Shown here: one piece after another, positions 12,091 through 22,164 of the stretch
How positions within the stretch are numbered: the first letter of the stretch is position 1
How the letters are laid out: every line of letters starts with the position of its first letter
Assembly: GCA_030533445.1 (NCBI GenBank)
Contig: CM060066.1
Span: 34,255,235-34,319,234 of the forward strand
Direction of reading: 5' to 3'
DNA length: 64,000 bases
Source: Cyprinodon diabolis
Taxonomy: Eukaryota > Chordata > Actinopteri > Cyprinodontiformes > Cyprinodontidae
The notes under the pieces: model-generated
Databases searched by the model: none
The model's input: the letters and a program-made list of their open reading frames with translations, nothing else
What the model was told of the DNA's origin: nothing
Program-made: the position numbers and the translations under genes

Positions 12091-12905
12091 ATTCATAGCG
12101 AATTCATAACTACTCCAGAGCGTATGTCCAACAACAGCCTAACTTATGAGTAACCCACAGCAGCGTAATGCCCATGAAATGATGCACAAGCCAGTATCCT
12201 GAGGGGGCAGCAATGCGCCCGGAAGCACCCAGCCTGCATAAAATTATGCCTTTAATCATGGTATTAACCTAGCTGCTGTTTACCGCCCACCAAAACACAA
12301 GAATAATTTTAAAAAAAAGGAAAAAGAAAGAAAGGTTTGGAGTCGCAGCAGATTCAGTGTCATGTCTGCAAGGAAGTTTGTTGGTCGTGGCCATGGGTGT
12401 GAACGCAAGGAAGATCCATCACACTTAGCACACCATATGATGGGGACGAACTGTGGAGAAGAACTGACGGTTTCCTCCTGTGAACCCCTTTTCACACCAA
12501 AACGCTGGCAATACACCATTAAACAGTAGCTGTAAGTTAGAAACACGTTCAACGGCCGTCTGGAACACGTCAAATTCGTTGGTATGTGTGGAGATAAGTT
12601 CTTGATAAGTTATGCATAACTTATGCGCACTTTATTCATAGGTTTTGGATAAGCTGGACACCGCAACTTATGAGTAAAGTATGTCAACTCTCAGATAACT
12701 TCCCTGTAACTTATGCCCCACATGTGAGTATACGTCGGGAAATTTCTCGACGTACTTGCCGCTTGCCACCGTCTTTCAGTGTATTTCAGCGTACTTACAT
12801 CTTACAAAACGTACCGGTAACTTATCCAACATATGCCAGCATTTTTGTCAGATTTGCCATACATCAGGCATCCGGTGGTCTAAATCATCAAGGTGTCACA
12901 AGGGC
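12091..12905. repeat. Possible unclassified element with repeated AACTTATG words
   Basis: The 13-mer AACTTATGAGTAA occurs at 12141-12153 and again at 12665-12677, and related words (AACTTATGC, GTAACTTATCC, TAAGTTATGCATAACTTATG) cluster at 12600-12830. The base composition is more balanced than the flanks. Short frames on both strands (12280-12573 minus, 12670-12912 plus) have no recognisable domain. The clustering suggests terminal or subterminal repeats of an unidentified transposon, but no clear TSD was found. Confidence 0.3.
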
Positions 12906-13504
12906 ATTATAACTTTAACAATCTAATACTCAGCAGCATTTGAGTTTAAATTAGCAACTTGAAGGTTCGAAATTCAAACTTAGGTGCAGTCCTTTTGATA
13001 CATAAAAAAAGACTTTTAAAGACAATTAATTACTTCCAACTGGAGCTGTATACGAGTTTGGATTCAGAAAAAAGTTTGATTGCTAAGTAATGTTTGCAAG
13101 TATGAAGTTGCATTCACAACGAACGTGGTGTCCACTGTGATTTCCGCAAATAGGAAGTTCACTGCTGTGCATTGCATGTGCAAAATACTTTGAGCATGGA
13201 CTACGTCATTAAATAGGAGGAGCTTGAGCTGATAACCCATCTGCATGACAAAACTAAGCAAATAGGCAAAATGGTTACTTCTTCTTTAGTGCAGGTTTTT
13301 GCAGCTAAAATGATCACATATTTTTTTTTAAGTTATAATTTGTGCTACTTTGGTTTCAAATATATTGCAGATACTATTCAGTTTATCCAAAGGTCAACCC
13401 TCCCCCCCATTAAGCTCTGAATGCAACCAAAGTCATTCCTTTTTTAGTGCTAATTTAGTGCAGATCTGATTGGGAAAAACTTTTGTTTGTGGTATTTTGG
13501 TTTT

Positions 13505-13590
13505 TAAAGGGATAGTTCAGGTTTATGGACATAAAGTTGTGAAACCCTCCGCATCTGTAGCTGAGATGAAACAGAGTCCCTACTGTCACC
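13505..13590 (+). mobile_element. TTAA-type MITE terminus, partial
   Basis: The sequence TTTTTAAAGGGATAGTTCAG at 13500-13519 resembles the terminus of the element at 45512 (TTAAAGGAATAGTACACCC). A similar GGGATAGTTCA terminus is common in fish MITEs. The other end was not found with certainty; the sequence after about 13590 is a different repeat. Confidence 0.4.
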
Positions 13591-14110
13591 AAGCCTGTTA
13601 GGTTTCTGTTTCTGTTATGTTTTTCTTTTGCTCATTGATTTCTAGTGTTTAGTTTTCTTTTCACCATGTTTCTTTATCCTAGTTATTTGATTATTATTGT
13701 GTTGTTGTTTTCTTATTAGTTCCTGTCTTCCAGGTTTTTCCATTTGTTGTCCTCTGCTGCCCTCTTGTGTCCTCTTTCTCTTGCTCTGTTCAGCCCTCAC
13801 CTGTTTTCAATTTCCTCATTAGCCCTCTCCCTGTCTCTGTCCCCTTTAAAAGCCCTTCCTCTTCAGTTCCTGTTTGCTGGATCCTCATCTTACATCTCTT
13901 CTAACGTCTGTCTGCCTTCCTCGTCTCTCCCTGGCTCCTTGAGTTTTGGTTTACCCCTGATGTCCCCTTGGTTCTGGTTCGTTTGTTATTTTTTTGGACT
14001 TTTTGATTCCTGCCTCAGTTTCTGTGAACCTAATTAAACCACTTAAATTCACCTCTGCCAACTCGTCTCTGCATTCGGGTCCTCCAAACCAAAACCGCAT
14101 TCTGATAAAG
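13590..14110 (+). repeat. Pyrimidine-rich unclassified interspersed repeat
   Basis: A long pyrimidine-biased block with CACCTGTTTTCAATTTCC, CCCTTTAAAAGCCC, a terminal AATTAAA near 14031 and a final segment GCATTCGGGTCCTCC. This arrangement is frequent in fish genomes as part of LTR-like or non-autonomous repeats. The open frame 13744-14037 is Ser/Leu-rich low-complexity translation and is not a gene. No TSD was resolved. Confidence 0.45.
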
Positions 14111-14635
14111 CCTCCTGCCCTGAGAAAGGGCCAGTAACACAGCAGAGAAATGGGAGTTCCAGTACTATACAGAGGCACAAATAATCAAAGGTTTTTAAGC
14201 TATAAAAACTGTGCATGTGTTTTGTCAGACTATTTCAACATTTATAAAACATCCCAGAGCTATGGCAGATCTGGATATCAATTAGGACATTTTTTTGGCC
14301 ACTATCACTCATAACATAACAAGGAATGAAGCCGAAAATGTGTGGCTTTTAAAAAAGCCATTTCAATTTAGCCTTAGAAGGACTGCTTATTGGTCCTACC
14401 TCCAGGAGAGACAGATGCAGCACATCCCATCTGCTCTGACTCGCTGTCTGCCCAGCAGGCTTCTACAATCTACTGCTTTTCTCCTTCATTCTCCTCCTGA
14501 ACTAGCATCGGCAAAACTCTGCCCCTTGTCTGCTTGTGCTCAACTTGACCTTGAAATAAATGGAAATTGAATTTAACCTGGAGTGACTGACACAGAAAAC
14601 AAGTTGCAATTAGAATAGTTTTGTTCAATTAATTT

Positions 14636-14850
14636 ACAGTGCCAATGCACAACACGTGCCACCTGAAGGCAGAGACAACCCAACCAGATCATACAGTCAG
14701 ATCAGTTCAAAGTTTTCTCACATACAGCATACAAGAAGCAACAGTGAAGAAAAACTTTCTTTTACCAAGAAGAAACCTCTAGCTGAACCTGGTACAGTGT
14801 GAGTGGCCATCTGCAGAGGCTGACTAAGGTTCAAGGAAATGGTTGCAGGC
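14636..14850 (-). pseudogene. L2-type LINE 3'UTR fragment
   Basis: Aligns by eye with 56660-56910: shared blocks are CCAACCAGATCATACAGTCA, AGTTTTCT, AGAAACCTC, GTGTGAGTGGCCATCTGC and TGGTTCAAGGA-like words. That region is the 3' untranslated part of the L2 copy at 56633-58455, so this is a short detached piece. No coding sequence remains. Confidence 0.65.
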
Positions 14851-16750
14851 ATACAGCTATAGACATAAATTAAATAAGTTCATTGGCATTTAGGCCCCAT
14901 CCACTTGAATGAGTAACTTCAGGGGGGCTTTGACACTGGTGGTGGAATAAGCCAGATTTTGAACGGGAATCAATCTGAGAATAGTCTGAGAGTGAGGGAG
15001 GAGATGGGGCAGAAGATGATAAGCTAGGCCAGGAGCTAAAGGAAGATAATCTTGAAAAATGATTGGTTTCAGAGGACGGGCATTCCCAATGTTGATTGGG
15101 TGAAGCTAGATGAGGGACAGGTATTGAGTCTTACAGGTACAATTTTCGCTTGAGCTTCATTGAGGAATGATGTTTTTTTTATCTGTGATTAGGAAAGGTA
15201 ATTATAATCAGACATATGCATTTTAATAAATCTCCATTTTGAAATAGTATATGAAAAAACATTTTCAAATGATTCTATCCTATTTAACTATTCAATTTAA
15301 AATGTGCAATTAGAAAATGTTTTTCAAATTGGATTTCAAATCACATGATTTAAATGTTAAATTTGATGTTGCTGGTTTTCTTTTTCAGTGACTCTCTACG
15401 TCCTCCACAATAAGGACACTTTACTTTTGCCATAGATAAAGAATTCAAATGTTCAGAGATCCATCATGTAACAAGCAAGCAATTGGGGTTGAAGGGAAAA
15501 TAGAGTAAAAGGTTCTTTTGAGGAGCACAACAGCACTTAAGCTGTACAATCATTCTGTTTGTAGCTTATTATTAAGAGGACAGAAAAGAGTGAAGGAGGT
15601 TAGTTCTGTTTTTTTTTTTTATTTGTTAAGCTCAATTATAGCAAGATCAAGGAGAGGTATATGAGGGAGAATAGAGCAAATATTATGTTTTTTTTTTTTT
15701 TTTTTTGCTTTTTATGCTGTGGCAACAACTTGCCAAGCAACAACTAATTTGAAAACAATTAGATTAAACTTTATTTTTCTTAATCAGACCCATTTCACTC
15801 AATTATTGAATTCGGTTGACTGCCTCATACATTGACGAATTGACTATTCCAAAAGCAGAAAACATATAGATGCTTTAATTTTTTTTAAATACTTAAAAGT
15901 ACTTTTTTTCTTTTCCATCTATAGTACCTCATCTCAATTTATTGATGTTTCATTTTATGTTCCTGTCATTAACTTTTTTTTTTATCACTTTTTAACTCAC
16001 TAAGGCATGGGACAAAAAAGGTGCATCATATTCACTTACAGTATATGTCTTTTGTATTAATTAAAATTCCAGTTCTGGCTCCTCTTCACCTGAAGCTTTT
16101 ATTTTAATGTCTGCGATAAAAAGTTTTTCCTTCTAAAGTATAATTTTTTTAAACAAAGAGCCATATAATGAAGTGTTATTTGCAAATTGTGGTTCTTGGA
16201 TCTTCTGAACAGACACTTAATAAAAAATAAAGCAGTTCATGTTTTAAAAAAATGAAAAAAAATTAAAATACAACTTACTTTGCTTTGTACTAATACAAAT
16301 ATAAAATAAGTACAAATGACTGAAATGTTAATTTTATTGTTTTTTCTTTGTTTTTTTTGTATTTTTAAAAATGGCAAAACAATAAAACAAAAAATACACT
16401 GTCATATTCTGGCCCAAACTATTAGCATTTCCTTCACCCTGTGAATATATCGCCCAAATATGGTAGGTGAATGTTTTTGACCAAAGGGAATTCCTTGAAT
16501 TCACTCCTTGGTTCTGAGAGCAGCTCTCGACATTTACACACTGCCTGAAAGCTGTATAAACAAAATTTTGTTTTGTATGCACTCTATGTATACAAAATGA
16601 CAAAGAAATACGAAAATGAATGGATATGGTCTCTAGGTAAGGGGAAATAAAAATAAATAACAAGGGGTGTATGATGTTTTCTCTTATATTTGGAATTTAG
16701 AATTGCACTTTTATAATTTTGGCCTGACTGTTCACATATACACTAAAAAT
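14851..16750. other. Intergenic DNA with homopolymer runs
   Basis: AT-rich, with a 19-bp T run at 15688-15706 and several shorter ones. Around 16565-16610 a short piece (CACTCTATGTATACAAAATGACA) matches the 3' tail of the LINE at 25215-26760. The 16334-16663 minus frame has no recognisable domain. Confidence 0.4.
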
Positions 16751-16751
16751 A

Positions 16752-17050
16752 TTTTCAATAGCGTGTATGAAAGCTTTTCAGTAGTATTTATGAAAGATTT
16801 TCAGTAGTGTATACGAAAGCTTTTTAGTAGCGTATATGAAAGTATTTTAGTAGTGTATACGAAAGCTTTTTAGTAGCGTATATGAACGTATTTTTGTAGT
16901 GTATACAAAAGCTTTTTAGTAACATATATGAAAGCTTTTCAGTAGCGTATATGAAAGCTTTTCAGTAGTGTATATGAAAGCTTTTCAGTAGAGTATATGA
17001 AAGCTTTTTAGTAGTGTATACGAAAGCTTTTTAGTAGTGAATATAAAAAG
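16752..17050 (+). repeat. 23-bp minisatellite, about 13 copies
   Basis: Unit close to TTTTCAGTAGTGTATACGAAAGC with variation at a few fixed positions (C or T after the T run, C/T in GTGTATA or GCGTATA, CGAA or TGAA). Most units end in AAGCTTT, creating a ladder of AAGCTT sites. Decayed copies (GCTTTTCGCCAGTTTATATGAAC, GAGAGCTTTTCACTAG) continue to about 17175. Confidence 0.85.
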
Positions 17051-17175
17051 GTAAAGCTTTTCGCCAGTTTATATGAACAGTTCTCACTAGCCTACTGTGT
17101 AACAGCTTTTGAGTAGGTTATATAAGAGGTAAAAGTTTTGACTAGTTTAAGTGAGAGCTTTTCACTAGTGTTTCG

Positions 17176-17383
17176 GCACAATTTTCAGTACATAATATGG
17201 AAGAGTTTTATTTATTATGTGTAAATGGATGTTAATTCTGAGTTATTTCCCTGGGGGCAACCCATACCTCCCTTCCTTCTTCCCTCGCTTACTTCCTGAT
17301 TACGGTACATCTTTTTCTGTTTCCTGTTCTCTCGTCTCACGTTGCCCTTACTGGATTGTCTTCCCTGCTCTTTGATATTCTGG
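17176..17383. other. Spacer between minisatellite and hAT element
   Basis: Pyrimidine-rich patch at 17255-17360; no gene or element recognised. Confidence 0.4.
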
Positions 17384-17391
17384 ACCACGAC
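17384..17391. repeat. hAT target-site duplication, left copy
   Basis: ACCACGAC precedes CATTGTTGG and is repeated exactly at 18815-18822. Confidence 0.9.
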
Positions 17392-17403
17392 CATTGTTGG
17401 TCA

Positions 17404-17589
17404 TTTTTGGAACTGTGAACTTAGTTCAAAATTTTGAATTATGAACAATGAACTGAACTAGTTCATTTTAAAATTAACTAGTCTTTCTACGTGAACTAGT
17501 TCAAAGTTCAGTTCACACATTTTAAAATGAACTAGTTCAGTTCATTGTTCATAATTCAAAATTTTGAACTAAGTTCACAGTTCCAAAAA
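17404..17589. repeat. Perfect 71-bp inverted repeat with 44-bp loop
   Basis: 17404-17474 (starting TTTTTGGAACTGTGAAC) is the exact reverse complement of 17519-17589 (ending GTTCACAGTTCCAAAAA). I checked the arms base by base and found no mismatch. The loop also contains GAACTAGTTC-type self-complementary words. Confidence 0.93.
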
Positions 17590-17640
17590 ATTAACTAGTT
17601 CATAGTTCTTTTTTTTTCATATATTGCTCAATTATACGGC

Positions 17641-17808
17641 GCCCCTCTGATGACATGGTCAAAAAAAATTTTTTAATTGTGGCCACGAAGTAGTATTTCG
17701 TGCGCACGTTATACTTATTGCGTGGCCACGAAGTAGTATTTTGTGCGCACGAAATACTACTTCGTGGCCACAATTAGAAATTTTTTTTGACCATGTCATC
17801 AGAGGGGC
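17641..17808. mobile_element. Nested 168-bp hairpin MITE
   Basis: Arms start GCCCCTCTGATGACATGGTC and the right end is its complement. The inner part repeats GTGGCCACGAAGTAGTATTT in both directions, with GTGCGCAC at its apex, so nearly the whole unit folds on itself. It sits inside the hAT element, downstream of the 71-bp palindrome. No TSD could be assigned. Confidence 0.75.
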
Positions 17809-18342
17809 TCCCTACAATTACACCATAGCCTACTGTAGAACCACAGACAGCAATCATTTTATCAGTTGTAACACTGAAACTGTGCGTCAGATTTCATCTT
17901 CATATCCAGTTTTGAATCCTTATCCAACCAGGGTTTACATTAGCATTGAGGGGACAGCATTTCCCCATTGTTGCTTTAATGCTTTGTTGCTGTCCATTCA
18001 CTTCACACTAGTAGCAGCTGCAGCTTTCACCCCTACAGTATATTCTCAAAAACATCAGGAAAAATGTGCTGCTTAAATAATCTTTTTTATGAGGAATTAT
18101 TAAAAGAAAAACAGGAAAGTAGTCTTTAAAGTGCAAATGTTTTTTTAATTTTAATATTTTTTTCAATTTAAAATTCCATTTCAGTACATACTAAAAAGGA
18201 ATATTGGAATCCTGGAAAATTATACCAGGCAGATTTAACAAACAAGTTACATGAATAGTAAAACCCTCAAGAACATTTTATTAACACAAACTGAGGGACC
18301 AGGCTGAGGTAGGAATTTAAGGTTACTGAAGTGCGGATTTTT

Positions 18343-18474
18343 TTACCGAAAGCCGGCGGGCAAAGTTTGCAGAGAAATGTAAGATTGTTGCCATTTATCC
18401 TCACCGACCACCTGGTCATAAAACTGTTTTAAGTGATCATACTGCTGCTTTTTCGCATCCACGGTCGTCTCCAT
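18343..18474 (-). pseudogene. hAT transposase 5'-exon remnant (43 codons)
   Basis: The frame starts METTVDAKKQQYDHLKQFYD and ends ISLQTLPAGFR before TAA. It lies about 340 bp inside the right terminus, where the first exon of a hAT transposase would be expected. The region 'YISLQ..L(C)PAGFR' resembles the start of a BED-type zinc finger in which the Cys codons have been lost ('LQCKLCPAGFR'-like). Downstream (18290-18342) the same strand keeps a serine/proline-rich readthrough. Small and degraded; the family reading is inference. Confidence 0.4.
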
Positions 18475-18814
18475 GCTGCTGTGGCTTCCGCGCTGCGTTT
18501 TGTTTTGATGACGCACGCGGCTGTAGGCTACGACACTGGTAGCTGGTGTTGCCAGATTGGGTGTTTTTCCCGCTACATATTAAGGCTTGTTTACGGTGTG
18601 ATTTAGCCGGGGTTTGCCTGGAGGGCTCTATAGAAATCTGGCAACCTATTGAACGGAGTTGAACTGAGAGAGCGTGCCGTTCACAGACACCAGAATGAAC
18701 GAGTTCACAATAACGTTCATCAGGCAGTAATGCCGTACGTTCAGTTCCCTTTCGCTCAAAATATGAACGAGTTCATGAACTTTCGTTCAATGAACGCGTT
18801 CAGGCACAACACTG

Positions 18815-18822
18815 ACCACGAC
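18815..18822. repeat. hAT target-site duplication, right copy
   Basis: ACCACGAC, identical to 17384-17391. Removing the element joins TCTGG-ACCACGAC-CCTGTGTC. Confidence 0.9.
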
Positions 18823-20614
18823 CCTGTGTCTAACTACTGACTACCTGCCTCAAGCCTTAGCTCTTTGGATTTATTTGCTAGAATTTACCTTCATGGTTCT
18901 GAGTGTATTGTGTCTGTGAAGAGACCCAGTCTGTCTTACTTCCTCTTCACATGTGCTGATGTAATCACATTTAGTTATATATGTGAAGATCAACTGTTTT
19001 GCTAAGGTTTAACCTGGTAATATAAAGTTTTACTTAAAGGTGCTTAACTGTTATATGCTTACATTGCCAAAGTTGGAATATACTTAATACAGGTTTCATG
19101 TATGGCCCTGTCTATAAAACCAAATATAACAACTTATTATATCAAACTTGATAATTCTACCAGGTATGCTTACAGAATAAAATAGAAAAAAAAAGTGTGG
19201 AAAGAGTATACATATCAGTTTAGCACCTACAGTGATATAATAGCTTACATTTTGGAGAATTTACAGGTATGCCTTTTTAGTGGTTATAACTGAAGTCAGG
19301 TACCTGACTTGCAATGGTAATTTTATTTTTTTAAATATAGATTTCTTACCAGATACAGTGTTACTTTTTTTTAATGTTGCTTAAACAAAAGTGAATATTC
19401 TGCAATGAAACTAGAATACATTCACTTTAAGGTTTCCTTTTCAAACGAAGGTGTCATTTTTAAAGTAAAATCCTGCAATTAAGAAATGGGGTATATTTTC
19501 TGATTTATTGATGGTACTTTGACTTGAAAAGGGGGAAATTGAGATTGTTCTCAAATATAGCCAGTAACTGTTGGTATATAGATGGTTGAATAATCACAGA
19601 CCATAAGATTGATTTAAAGAAAAAGAAAACTACTTGAAAATATTTAATGTCAGAGGAAAACCTTAGAATTAAGTCCTAGTTGTGTTGCTAGCAAGGATAA
19701 AACAAGAAATATTTTGAGTATTTATCCTTATTCAAGCCTGGGAAAATGTTTAAATTGTAACCCAGAATATGAATTAAAAGCTATTAAAAACTTTTTTGGG
19801 GCCGTGGTGATGGTGCAGTGTTTGGCTCTCTAGTCCCATTGTATATCTGCCTAATATAAAAAAGAAAGGCTATTAGTTCCCTTAAATTCATCTAAAAAAA
19901 CAATTATAAAGCTATTTCTTAAAAAAAAAAAAAAAAAAAAACATACAGCTACTTTAATCTAAAATCATAAACTGCAAAATGTTGTTTTGATTATTCTGGA
20001 ATCAAATTTTCATTGATTAAAGTTTCTTGTTTGTTTGTGACACCTTCGCTTTGTAAAAACTTAAACTAGAATTGTTAGTATTTACATAATTATATAGTAT
20101 TAAAAACTTGGTCTTGACATGTTCATATGGACCAAATAGGCCCTATCATTTCATTTAAGAGGCTAGATGCATCATTAAAATCTCAGTTGAAATACAGCTC
20201 ATTGAGGATGGTGAGATGCAGGTTGTCCTCTTACTCAAAGAAATAAATTCGAAAATTTAGCAGAAAATGAATATATGTTTTTTTATGTCTTTATAATGAG
20301 CATTGTATAAAAGGATGGATCAATAAATGGAATAATCCAAAAAAAAACCTGTAAAATCAATGATAAATGGAAGGCAGTTTGCCAAAGCAGCCAGGGATTC
20401 ATTTGAAATTCAGAAGCCACAGGCATTAGGCTTTCTTACCCTAGAGCAAAAATGTGTTCATGAATCTCATTTTGTTCAGGATTTTCTTAAATGAAATTTC
20501 CTGAGACTCACTGCCTGACACTTTTAGGGGAATTTCTTAATTTCTTTTTTTTAATGGCAACATAAAATGAAGGTGGGGGGGGGGGGGGGGAGTATTGTCA
20601 TGTAATACATGTTG
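18823..20614. other. AT-rich intergenic DNA
   Basis: No gene recognised. A 21-bp A run lies at 19921-19941 and a 16-bp G run at 20575-20590. A short GCCGTGGTGATGGTGCAGTG stretch near 19802 resembles a SINE head but has no B box that I can find. Confidence 0.45.
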
Positions 20615-20622
20615 GATGTATT
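20615..20622. repeat. hAT target-site duplication, left copy
   Basis: GATGTATT precedes CACAGGTGTC and recurs exactly at 22157-22164. Confidence 0.9.
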
Positions 20623-22156
20623 CACAGGTGTCAAGTAACGAAGTACAAATACTTTTTAGGTATCTATACTTTACTCCATTACTTATTTTTCCTCCTACTT
20701 TTGACTTCCACTCATTACATTTTCACACCAGTATCTTTACTTTCTATTCCTTACATTTTTAAAACAAACGTTACTCGTTACTCTTGGCTTCGGTTTAAAG
20801 CACAGGTCACGGATTAGCGGACTGCGATGTTATGAACAACATTAAATCCAAAGATTTTGTCCGAGGTAAAGCTGATTTATTTGTTGTAGTCTCTTGTTGT
20901 TCACACACAACAATAAACAGCGATTAGCCAACGTGGGTTTTAAAACTGCAAAGCTTTGTCTTCAGCTGAAAATCAAACGCGCATCTACAAAGACCAGTGT
21001 GATGCATTCGCGAGCGTCAGACAGCTATGGTGCATTCAGGAGCATGGGACATTTCCAACTTACAAGGAAAGAGACAAAAACGGAACGTAACTCATACAAT
21101 CATGTATTTATTCAGAAACAGTGTGGGCTTTCTTATAATACTGAATGCTTTATAATTGCATTTCTGTTATTTTTTGATTTTTCACATCTGCTAACTTTTT
21201 ATTCTAAAAAATCTATCAAATTACAGCAGCAAATTATCAAAGTTTTTCAAAAGCCTGTTTAAAAGCTCCAAATGAAGCTTTGGATCGTACAGCGACAATT
21301 ACGCTGTCATTGTTTTACAGGGCAGAATTTGCATTTGCTGAATCTTGTCTTTTAACTAGCGATGGATATACAGGAATACAGTCATACAAGTGTAAACTCC
21401 TCTCAGATAGAACAGGATGCAATATTTGGCAATTTCTATTTTTATTTTTTCATCTTTTTTTTTTTATTCAGTGTAACATGAATGCATAAATACGTCATTT
21501 TATTTGAGTGTTAAATTCTGTTTAAAGTAACAGATCATTAAAAATGTCTCCTGACATTTACTGGTTGATTTTCTTTATTCAGACCCCACTGATTTTTTAT
21601 TAGTTACCCGTGGTTTAATGTTTCTAAATATATATTTCACGTCATGTGCGCCATCCAATGCAGATCATTGGTGCCATCCACATCTACTGAAAACTAGTGT
21701 AATTGGATGAGTCGTATAACGCAAATACTCATTGGTTAGTTAAAGGAAATCATCAGAAGCAAGCAGGTGTTCTTCAAACTGTAAATGTGAATAGTCTATG
21801 CCATGCTACAATGTCGGATTCAGAAAAACATGTCTAAATGTCTGAAAGGTCGGACACAGGCGAGAGCGTATCGGGAGATGGAGACAGAGACCAACAAGAC
21901 CTCCCTCATCCGTGGCCCTATCTCAAAGAATTTTTTGAAATAGACGAAAAATTGAGCTTTTAATTCATATAGTGGCATCTGGCCTTTTTCTTAAAGGTTA
22001 CTTTTATACTTTAAGTAGTTTCTGAAGCACATACTTTTTCACTTTTACTTGAGTAAAGAGGTCAAGTTGATACTTACATTTTTACCAGAGTGTTTTTAAA
22101 CTGCAGTATCTATACTTCTACTTAAGTAACAAATGTGTGTACTTTTGACACCACTG
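20623..22156 (+). mobile_element. Non-autonomous hAT transposon (hAT-C), 1534 bp
   Basis: Left end CACAGGTGTCAAGTAACGAA; right end TTTTGACACCACTG, whose complement is CAGTGGTGTCAAAA. The termini pair as inverted repeats around GGTGTCAA, and perfect 8-bp copies of GATGTATT flank the element. Subterminal ACTTTTACTTGAGTAA and GTATCTATACTT words appear near both ends. A 41-codon remnant (21838-21963) of a BED-finger transposase first exon remains; no catalytic domain is left. Confidence 0.88.
21838..21963 (+). pseudogene. hAT transposase 5'-exon remnant (41 codons)
   Basis: Starts MSERSDTGESVSGDGDRDQQ and then reads DLPHPWPYLKEFFEIDEKLS before TAA. The acidic/serine N-terminus followed by 'HPWPYLxExFE' is the usual entry into the BED-type zinc finger of a large group of fish hAT transposases. 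The frame stops before the first Cys pair. It is about 190 bp from the right terminus, so the present element seems to keep the 5' exon next to the right TIR, meaning either inversion or rearrangement relative to an autonomous parent, because the frame points toward that terminus. Confidence 0.55.
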
Positions 22157-22164
22157 GATGTATT
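22157..22164. repeat. hAT target-site duplication, right copy
   Basis: GATGTATT, identical to 20615-20622. Confidence 0.9.

Larger units (their letters stand above)
17392..18814 (-). mobile_element. Non-autonomous hAT transposon (hAT-B), 1423 bp
   Basis: Left terminus CATTGTTGG; right terminus ...GCACAACACTG, whose complement CAGTGTTGTGC is a typical hAT start. Perfect 8-bp duplications ACCACGAC bound it. The subterminal regions are dense in GAAC/GTTC words at both ends (GTTCA/TGAAC), the usual style of hAT transposase-binding repeats. Inside are a perfect 71-bp palindrome (17404-17474 with 17519-17589), a nested hairpin (17641-17808) and, from the right end on the minus strand, a first-exon remnant (18343-18474). 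The transposase core is absent. Confidence 0.88.

Noticed and set aside
13744..14037. 97-codon Ser/Leu-rich frame resembling a membrane protein
   Set aside because: Translation of a pyrimidine-rich repeat; hydrophobic stretches come from CT-rich codons.
17741..18076. 111-codon frame inside hAT-B
   Set aside because: Begins inside the arm of the nested hairpin and has no recognisable domain.
19798..19860. tRNA-like or SINE head (GTGGTGATGGTGCAGTG)
   Set aside because: No B box at a plausible distance and no body or tail.
20894..21262. 122-codon frame inside hAT-C
   Set aside because: Lies in non-coding filler of a non-autonomous element, no zinc finger or hAT motif, Phe/Lys-rich AT-driven translation.
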